From positions 1 to 14,748 of the forward strand of contig CAYSQW010000069.1 in assembly GCA_964433135.1 (NCBI GenBank): a stretch of 14,748 nt of DNA, written 5' to 3'. A model generated the notes under the pieces. That model saw nothing but the letters and a program-made list of their open reading frames with translations. It did not search any database and was not told the DNA's origin. Source of the stretch: CAYSQW01 sp964433135 (GTDB lineage Bacteria > Acidobacteriota > Aminicenantia > Aminicenantales > Aminicenantaceae). Within the stretch, counting starts at the first letter, position 1. Each line of letters starts with the position of its first letter. The position numbers were made by a program, and so were the translations under genes. Positions 1-6,100 of this stretch are shown piece after piece.

Positions 1-61
1 TGGTTAGAGCATCGGTCTCCAAAACCGAAGGTTGCGGGTTCGAGTCCTGTCTCACCTGCCA
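1..61 (+). tRNA. tRNA-Trp (anticodon CCA), 5' end cut by window
   Basis: The window opens inside the D-loop. The anticodon stem pairs TCGGT (12-16) with ACCGA (24-28) around the loop CTCCAAA, giving anticodon CCA at 19-21, which reads UGG as tryptophan. The T-arm pairs GCGGG with CCTGT around the loop TTCGAGT. The 3' acceptor strand CTCACCT, discriminator G and a genome-encoded CCA (59-61) follow. The 5' acceptor strand and most of the D-arm lie outside the window. A tRNA-Trp just before secE is a common bacterial arrangement, usually downstream of a tuf copy, so a second tuf may lie upstream; that is inference. A CCA anticodon gives no sign of UGA reassignment. Confidence 0.95.
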
Positions 62-161
62 ATTTTTTTTATAGACAGCGGCGGGCGGAAACTCTTGGAA
101 AGGCAGTGACACCGCTCCATTTTATGAGAAGCGGAATTAAATATCGTCTTAAGGGCTGAGA
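62..161 (+). other. tRNA-Trp to secE leader, no gene
   Basis: This 100-base spacer starts with a run of eight T (63-70) right after the tRNA CCA. It holds a modest stem, CCGCT (112-116) with AGCGG (130-134), around a 13-base loop. I find no convincing promoter: TTGGAA (95-100) is too far from TTTTAT (120-125), with a 19-base spacer and only four of six matches in each box. rpmG (L33), which in many bacteria sits between this tRNA and secE, is absent here. The region is probably a transcribed leader processed from the tRNA transcript (inference). Confidence 0.5.
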
Positions 162-374
162 ATGAGTCAAAAAACAAAATGGTATAAGCGTATTCGTCCC
201 TTTTTTAAAGAGGTTCGTGCTGAGGTCAAAAAGGTGACATGGCCTTCACGTGGCGAAATTTATAGTACAACTATCGTCGTTATCATTGCAACGATATTTT
301 TCGGGTTCTATCTTTTTTTCATGGATATCATCTTTTCTTGGGTGATTACGCAAATTAAATCTATTTTTTCATAG
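162..374 (+). CDS. secE: Preprotein translocase subunit SecE
   Basis: SecE is the small essential subunit of the SecYEG channel in the inner membrane, where it clamps SecY. The 70-residue protein is the short, single-span form typical of most bacteria (E. coli has three spans). A basic amphipathic N-terminus (about 1-24) leads into the family motif EVKKVTWPSR at 21-30. One hydrophobic membrane helix follows at about 35-60, and the tail is short. The ATG is preceded by AAGG (151-154), a weak ribosome site. The gene ends with TAG, 12 bases before the preferred nusG start. The secE-nusG pair followed by the L11 cluster is one of the best conserved bacterial gene orders, so the call is firm despite the small size. 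Confidence 0.95.
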   Translation: MSQKTKWYKRIRPFFKEVRAEVKKVTWPSRGEIYSTTIVVIIATIFFGFYLFFMDIIFSWVITQIKSIFS

Positions 375-386
375 TTGAGTCCAAAA

Positions 387-917
387 ATGGCAAAAAACTG
401 GTATGTCGTTCACACGTATTCGGGATTTGAAAAATTTGTCGCTGAATCCATTGAGCAGCGGGCGATCGAACTCGATATTCAAGATCAGATCGGCAAAATC
501 ATCATTCCTACAGAAGGTGTGATTGAAATCAAGGGCGGAAAAAAAGTCGTATCCACTAAAAGATCGTACCCGGGATATATTCTGATAGAGATGGAGATGA
601 CGGACGAAAACTGGTTGATTATTCGGGAAACCCCGAAAGTGACGGGATTTGTCGGATCCGGAAGCTCACCCTCTCCTTTGAGTCGTGAGGAAGTCAATCA
701 AATCGTTGATCATATGGAATCGACTTCGGAGAAGCCGAAGCCGAAACATTCGTTTGAAAAAGGGGAAGCCGTTCGCATAATCGATGGTCCTTTTTTCAAT
801 TTTAACGGAATTGTAGAAGAAGTGAATCACGAGAGAAGTACCCTGAAAGTACTTGTGACCATATTTGGACGGTCAACCCCTGTAGAGCTAGAATTTTTAC
901 AGGTAGAGAAAATTTAG
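387..917 (+). CDS. nusG: Transcription termination/antitermination protein NusG
   Basis: NusG is the universal elongation factor. Its NGN domain binds the beta' clamp helices of RNA polymerase, and its KOW domain contacts Rho or ribosomal protein S10. The 176-residue protein has the NGN start KNWYVVHTYSGFEK (3-16), the YPGYILIEM strand (61-69) and the VTGFVG motif (85-90). A linker leads to a KOW domain at about 123-176 (EKGEAVRIIDGPFFNFNGIV). I chose ATG 387 because it gives the usual MAKNWYVV beginning and has GAG (377-379) at ribosome-site distance. An in-frame TTG at 375, adjoining the secE stop, would add four residues but has no ribosome site. The stop TAG (915-917) is built into the rplK ribosome site, TAGGAGG, which suggests coupled translation. 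Confidence 0.96.
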   Translation: MAKNWYVVHTYSGFEKFVAESIEQRAIELDIQDQIGKIIIPTEGVIEIKGGKKVVSTKRSYPGYILIEMEMTDENWLIIRETPKVTGFVGSGSSPSPLSREEVNQIVDHMESTSEKPKPKHSFEKGEAVRIIDGPFFNFNGIVEEVNHERSTLKVLVTIFGRSTPVELEFLQVEKI

Positions 918-925
918 GAGGAACT

Positions 926-1357
926 ATGGCCAAAGAAGTCGTCGCGACAATCAAACTGCAAATCGAGGCTGGCCAAGCCAGTCCGGCTCCTCCTGTCGGT
1001 CCTGCGCTTGGACAGCATAATGTTCCCATCATGGATTTTGTGCGGCAGTTCAACGATAAGACCAACAAGATGGAAGTGGGCACGATCATTCCTGTGATCC
1101 TGAACGTATACAAGGACAGGAGTTTCAGCTTCGTGCTTAAATCCCCCCCCGCGTCTTATCTTCTGAAAAAAGCTTCGGGAATCGCCAAAGGTTCGGGCGA
1201 ACCCAATAAAGAGAAGGTCGGCAAAGTGACGGAAAAACAGCTCGAAGAGATCGCAAAGGTCAAGATGGAAGATCTTAACGCTTACGATCTGGAAGCGGCC
1301 AAAAAAATCATCGCGGGAACCGCAAAAAACATGGGATTGGAGATAGTCAGTGGCTAA
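926..1357 (+). CDS. rplK: 50S ribosomal protein L11
   Basis: L11 sits at the base of the 50S stalk, binds 23S rRNA in the GTPase-associated centre, and takes part in factor action and in RelA activation. The 143 residues match the family length. The N-terminal domain shows the hallmark proline-rich segment PPVGPALGQ (22-30), the flexible part that is the thiostrepton contact region. The C-terminal rRNA-binding domain begins around residue 72 and carries GSGEPNKEKVGKVT (89-102). A strong AGGAGG (916-921) lies four bases before the ATG and overlaps the nusG stop. The gene overlaps rplA by eight bases. Nothing in the protein looks unusual. Confidence 0.98.
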   Translation: MAKEVVATIKLQIEAGQASPAPPVGPALGQHNVPIMDFVRQFNDKTNKMEVGTIIPVILNVYKDRSFSFVLKSPPASYLLKKASGIAKGSGEPNKEKVGKVTEKQLEEIAKVKMEDLNAYDLEAAKKIIAGTAKNMGLEIVSG

Positions 1358-2042
1358 AAGAGGGAAAAATTACCAAAAAGCGAGGGAATTGAAAGCCAAG
1401 GAAGAATTCTCTTTAGATGAGGCCCTGGCGCTTTTGAATCAGATGAAATTCGCCAAATTCGACGAATCGATCGATATCGCATTGCGTCTGGGAGTTGATC
1501 CCAAGCATTCCGATCAGATGGTGCGGGGAACCGTGGTCCTTCCTCATGGAACGGGAAAATCCAAGCGGGTTTGTGTCATCGCTTCCGGTGAAAAAATCAC
1601 GGAAGCGGAAGAGGCCGGTGCGGATTTCGTCGGTGGTGAAGAACTGATAGATAAGATTTCCCAGGGATGGTTCGATTTCGAAGTCGTGGTGTCGACTCCT
1701 GATATGATGCGGGGCGTTGGTAAGCTCGGGCGGGTTCTCGGCCCGAGAGGGCTCATGCCGAATCCCAAGTCGGGAACCGTGACCTTCAATATCAAAAAGG
1801 CTGTTGAGGAGATCAAAGCCGGTCGGGTGGAGTTCCGTGTGGATAAAACCGCGATCATTCATTCTCCGGTGGGGAAGTCTTCCTTCAGTGAGGACAAGCT
1901 GCGGGAAAACGTCCAGGCCTTTATACAGGCGGTTCTGCAGGCGAAGCCTCCCGCAGCCAAGGGTAAGTATATCCAGAACGTTTTCTTGTCATCGACCATG
2001 GGCCCTTCGCTCAAGATCTCCGAAGGCATCCTGGATAAATAG
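1350..2042 (+). CDS. rplA: 50S ribosomal protein L1
   Basis: L1 forms the mobile stalk at the ribosomal E site, where it helps release deacylated tRNA; in E. coli it also represses its own mRNA. The 230-residue protein has the standard two-domain layout. The family signature LGPRGLMPNPKSGTVT is at 130-145, and the C-terminal KGKYIQNVFLSSTMGPSLKI block is at 204-223. The start is GTG inside the end of rplK: the frames overlap by eight bases (1350-1357). A TTGGAG (1337-1342) sits seven bases upstream, so translation is very likely coupled to rplK. The stop TAG merges with the following GGAG, which serves rplJ. Confidence 0.98.
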   Translation: MAKRGKNYQKARELKAKEEFSLDEALALLNQMKFAKFDESIDIALRLGVDPKHSDQMVRGTVVLPHGTGKSKRVCVIASGEKITEAEEAGADFVGGEELIDKISQGWFDFEVVVSTPDMMRGVGKLGRVLGPRGLMPNPKSGTVTFNIKKAVEEIKAGRVEFRVDKTAIIHSPVGKSSFSEDKLRENVQAFIQAVLQAKPPAAKGKYIQNVFLSSTMGPSLKISEGILDK

Positions 2043-2053
2043 GAGAGAAGACA

Positions 2054-2572
2054 GTGAGTGTAAATCGTGAGTCCAAAGAAAAAACAGTAGCGGAAATCAG
2101 TGAGTTCATCGATACGCATGAAACATTTCTCTTGGTTGATTTCGAGAAGATGCCCGTATCCAAATCCGTGGAGTTGCGGAAAAAGCTGAAAGAAAACTCT
2201 TATTCTTTTCGAGTGGTGAAGAACCGGCTGGCCCTGCGGGCGATCAATCCGGATCTTCCCGAGGAACTACGTGAGCATTTCAAAGGAGCGACAGGGATCG
2301 CTTTCGCTCAGGAAGAACCCATTGGACTGGCTCGTTTGATTAAAGATTTTTCACTGCAGAACAAGCTGCTCAAGGTCAAAGGCGGCGTCGTGGAAGGCCG
2401 GTATCTCACCCCGGAAAAATTCAGCGAGATCGCCGCTTTGACTTCCAAGCGAGATCTGTTGGCTAAGGTCGGTTATTTGATGTCCGCTCCGCTGGCGAAA
2501 TTTTTAAGGACTTGGCAGGCCCCCTTATCAGGCATGGGCAATTTGCTGAGTCAATTAAAATCCAAAAAATAG
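2054..2572 (+). CDS. rplJ: 50S ribosomal protein L10
   Basis: L10 anchors the L7/L12 dimers to the 50S stalk. The 172-residue protein has the N-terminal rRNA-binding domain with the conserved VVKNRLA segment (54-60) and GATGIAF (78-84). The C-terminal helix, about 135-172, binds L7/L12 N-terminal domains. The start is GTG, read as MSVNRESKEK, with GGAG (2042-2045) eight bases upstream that overlaps the rplA stop. Only 11 bases separate rplA from rplJ. There is therefore no room between the genes for the long structured leader that L10 uses for autoregulation in E. coli and many Firmicutes. Control must act elsewhere, for example inside rplA or upstream of rplK (inference). Confidence 0.97.
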   Translation: MSVNRESKEKTVAEISEFIDTHETFLLVDFEKMPVSKSVELRKKLKENSYSFRVVKNRLALRAINPDLPEELREHFKGATGIAFAQEEPIGLARLIKDFSLQNKLLKVKGGVVEGRYLTPEKFSEIAALTSKRDLLAKVGYLMSAPLAKFLRTWQAPLSGMGNLLSQLKSKK

Positions 2573-2586
2573 AGTTGGAGGAAATT

Positions 2587-3033
2587 ATGCCCAATGCACA
2601 AACCAATGAGGCGAATGATAAACCTAAGGAGAAAAAAGTGAAAACAACCAAAATTAGCAAAGAGGATTTTTTTGAGCATCTCGATAATCTGACCGTCTTG
2701 GAACTCGCCGAATATATTAAGGAATTCGAAGAGAGATACGACATCAGCGCCGCCGCCGCTCCCGTTGCCATGGCAATGCCCGGAGCCGCCGCCCAAGGAG
2801 AAGCTCAGGCTGAAGAAGAAAAGACCGAATTTAATGTCATCTTGAAGGAAATCGGCGACAAAAAGATCAATGTGATCAAGACCGTTCGGGAAGTAACGAG
2901 TTTGGGCCTGCGGGAAGCCAAGGAAGTCGTGGACAATGCTCCCAAACCGGTAAAAGAAGGCGTGTCCAAGGAAGAAGCCGAAGAAATCAAGAAAAAATTC
3001 GAAGAAGTGGGAGCTGTCATCGAGCTTCAGTAA
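2587..3033 (+). CDS. rplL: 50S ribosomal protein L7/L12, with N-terminal extension
   Basis: L7/L12 is the multicopy stalk protein that recruits EF-Tu, EF-G, IF2 and release factors. From ATG 2587, with GGAGG at 2577-2581, the protein has 148 residues; the family norm is about 120-130. A lysine-rich, low-complexity extension (about 1-22) precedes the usual dimerisation domain, ISKEDFFEHLDNLTVLELAE (23-42). An alanine/proline hinge follows (55-77), then the factor-binding C-terminal domain (about 80-148) with the KTVREVTSLGLREAKEVVD motif (98-116). An in-frame GTG at 2638, with its own AAGGAG, would give a normal 131-residue protein. Either or both starts may be used. The stop is TAA, and an AT-rich spacer follows before rpoB. 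Confidence 0.95.
   Translation: MPNAQTNEANDKPKEKKVKTTKISKEDFFEHLDNLTVLELAEYIKEFEERYDISAAAAPVAMAMPGAAAQGEAQAEEEKTEFNVILKEIGDKKINVIKTVREVTSLGLREAKEVVDNAPKPVKEGVSKEEAEEIKKKFEEVGAVIELQ
2626..2640 (+). promoter_or_regulatory. Alternative ribosome site and GTG start inside rplL
   Basis: AAGGAG (2626-2631) lies six bases before an in-frame GTG (2638-2640), which is ideal spacing. Starting here removes 17 residues and gives an L7/L12 of typical length, beginning (V/M)KTTKISKEDFFEH. The caution is that AAG GAG is also a common Lys-Glu codon pair, so the ribosome site may be accidental. Confidence 0.5.
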
Positions 3034-3110
3034 TCGTGTACCATAAAAGCGAATTGTTTTTAAATTTATTTGTATAAAAAAGAAGAGAAAACCCTTCTGA
3101 GAGAGCAAAC
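3034..3110 (+). other. rplL-rpoB intergenic spacer, AT-rich
   Basis: These 77 bases are clearly more AT-rich than their surroundings, especially 3051-3090. TTGTTT (3054-3059) and TATAAA (3073-3078) resemble promoter boxes but are only 13 bases apart, too close for a normal sigma70 promoter. A weak five-pair stem, AGAAG (3081-3085) with CTTCT (3094-3098), lies just before the GAGAGAG (3099-3105) that is the likely rpoB ribosome site. In E. coli this junction carries a partial terminator and an RNase III site. I see no terminator here, since the stem is weak and no T run follows it. Confidence 0.4.
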
Positions 3111-6100
3111 ATGCTTAATGAATTGAAGAATATCTATCGAGAAAGAGTCGATTTCTCTAAAATCAAAGGGACTTTCCCGATGCCGGACATGTTGGCGATT
3201 CAGCGTCAGTCCTACGGAGAGTTTCTTCAGATGGAACTGCTGCCTGAGGAAAGACAGGAAACCGGTCTCCAGGCTGCTTTCAAAGATATTTTCCCGATAT
3301 CCGATTTTAAGGAAACGACCCAGCTTGATTTTATCAGCTATTCCATCGGGAATTGGGAATGCAAATGCGGCCGCTTAAAGGGTGTTGAGAACGCGCGGCG
3401 TCGCTGTGAGGGATGCGGTACGCTGCTTCCTCCGGACGCGGAACTGACCGACAAAGAAATATGCCCCTACTGCGGTGCCATAAAGCAGATCGATGTTCCT
3501 CAATGCGATCATTGTGGTGACAATGTTTCTCTCAAATTGAAGTACAGTCCTACCGAATGTCTCCAGAAGGGATACACGTTTTCCGTCCCCCTGCGGATCA
3601 AGATCCGTTTGATATCCTGGGAGAAGGACCCGGCTACCAAGGCGAAACGCCTGAAACACATCAAGGAGCAGGAAGTCTATTTTGGCGACTTTCCCTTGAT
3701 GACCGATAAGGGAACCTTTATTTTCAACGGAATCGAGCGGGTGGTGGTCAGCCAGCTGCAGCGTTCTCCCGGAGTGTTCTATCGGCCCGGCGAGAGCAAA
3801 GGATTTTTTATCGGCAAAATCATCCCATACCGCGGAGCTTGGGTGGAATTTGAATATGACAGCAAGAATATCCTGTACGTCCGGTTGGACAGAAAGAAAA
3901 AATTCCTGGCGACGGTTTTTTTGCGTGCTCTGGGATTCGGTTCCGATGAAGAAATACTGAAATTGTTCTATAAAACATATCGCATTCTTCCCAGCGAAGG
4001 GCGTATGTACTGGGCCGTTGATGAGAATTTAATCGGAAAAACGGTTGCCGAAGATGTTTTGGACCCATCCGGAAAAGAGGTTGTGATCCGGTCGCGGAAA
4101 AAGCTGACGGCCGAATTGATACAGAAGCTGAAGGACCTCAAGATCGAGAAAGTGGCCCTGACGTCAAAAATGCTCGACATGGCTTTTGCGGTGAATGCCG
4201 TGGATTCGATCGTATCTTCGAATGAGGCGATTGCGCCCGAACAGATGGTAAAGCTTTTGGAAAAAGGGGAGCCCTTCGAAATATTCTTTCCGGAGGATGA
4301 TATGGGGGGCCCTCTCATCAGCAATACGTTGAAGAAAGATGCCGGCCATGATACGAATCATGCCCTGGGTGAGATATACAAAAAACTCAGGCCGGGAGAA
4401 CCCCATACCATAGAGAGCGCGCACAATCTCTTTCAGAACTTGTTCTTCAATTCCCAGAAGTATAACTTTTCCCGCATCGGCCGTCTCAAGATGAACATCA
4501 AATTGAATCTGGATACCTCTCTGGAGGAACGGACGCTGAATCCCATGGATTTCGTAAGGGTTATCCAATATCTCTTGAAGCTGCGCAGCGGAGAGGGAGT
4601 GGTTGATGATATCGATCATCTGGGAAACCGGCGTGTGCGTTCGGTCGGTGAACTGGTGGAAAATGCTTTCCGTATCGGCTTGACCCGCATGGAAAGGACG
4701 GTCAAGGAAAAAATGACCGTTGCCCAGGACCTGGCTTCCGCCATGCCTCAGGATCTGATCAATTCGAAGCCCGTTATAGCGGCGTTGAAAGAATTCTTCG
4801 GAAGCTCTCAGCTTTCCCAGTTCATGGATCAAATCAACAGCCTGGCCGAAGTCACGCATAAGCGAAGATTAAGCGCACTGGGGCCTGGCGGATTGAGCCG
4901 AGAACGTGCGGGCTTTGAAGTGCGGGATATCCAATCTTCGCATTACGGCCGGATTTGTCCGATCGAAACGCCGGAAGGGCCGAACATCGGGCTGATCTCT
5001 TCCTTGAGCAGTTTCGCCAAGGTAAATGAATACGGTTTTGTGGAAACGCCCTACCGAAAGGTCAAGGACGGCCGCATCATCGATTATGTGAAGATCCTCC
5101 ATCCCGGCGACAGTTCGTTTAAAGTCAATGACGTCATCGAAAAAGATATCCTGGACGCCGAGATCAAAAAGATAAAAAAGAAAGCCAAGGGACAGGAACC
5201 GGTTTATGAGCCGCACTGCTTTTATCTGACTGCCTGGGAAGAGGAACATTATAACATCGCGCAGGCGAATGCCCCCGTGGACGAGAATGGCTATTTCATC
5301 AATGACCTGATCAGTGCCCGACAGCTGGGAGACTTTAAGCGCATCCCCAGGGAAAAGATCGACTACATGGATGTTTCTCCCAAACAGCTGGTTTCCCTGT
5401 CGACTTCCTTGGTCCCTTTCCTCGAGCATGACGATGCCAACCGGGCGCTTATGGGATCCAATATGCAGCGGCAGGCCGTTCCTTTATTGCGGCCGGAAGC
5501 TCCTTTGGTCGGGACCGGCATTGAGCATCTGGTGGCAAAAGGTTCAGGAGATGTCATCCTGTGCCGGCGGTCGGGGGTTGTGGAGTTTGTCGATGCCGAA
5601 CGTATCCTGGTGCGTGTAGACGAGAACGAGAACGAGAAAGGATATGATGTCGGAACCGACTTGTATCTTCTGACCAAGTTTCTGCGTACGAATCAGAACA
5701 CCTGTCTGAATCACCGACCGATCGTTCGTAAAGGCGACCGTGTGGTCAAGGGACAGATCCTGGTGGACAGTTCCTGTACCGATCACGGAGAACTTTCTCT
5801 CGGACGGAATGTTCTGTGTGCGTTTATGCCCTGGAGAGGTTACAATTTTGAAGACGCCATCATCGTGAGTGAAAAGCTGATCAAGGATGATATTTTCACT
5901 TCGCTCCACGTCGTGGAACAAACCATAGAGGCGCGTGATACCAAGTTGGGCCCCGAAGAGATCACGCGGGATATTCCCAATGTTCCCGAAAATCTTCTGC
6001 GAAACCTGGATGAGAACGGGGTCGTCCGGATCGGTGCGCAGGTCAAGTCCGGTGATATTCTCGTCGGCAAAGTGGCGCCGAAAGGCGAAACCCAACTCTC

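Noticed and set aside
63..70. Run of eight T after tRNA-Trp as an intrinsic terminator
   Set aside because: The nearest stem, the tRNA T-arm, ends about 12 bases before the T run, so the hairpin and T tract are not adjacent. Continuation into secE is also the normal arrangement.
192..200. ATTCGTCCC in secE, identical to nine bases of the str leader hairpin arm
   Set aside because: It encodes the conserved-length IRP segment of SecE, and no matching second arm lies nearby. It is most likely chance.
375..386. TTG 375 as the nusG start
   Set aside because: It directly follows the secE stop with no ribosome site, while ATG 387 gives the usual MAKNWYVV start.
2512..2586. Upstream TTG start for rplL overlapping rplJ
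   Set aside because: It would add 25 residues unlike any L7/L12, and a good GGAGG precedes the ATG at 2587.
3054..3078. TTGTTT and TATAAA as a promoter for rpoBC
   Set aside because: The boxes are separated by only 13 bases, well below the 16-18 that sigma70 promoters need, and the -35 match is partial.
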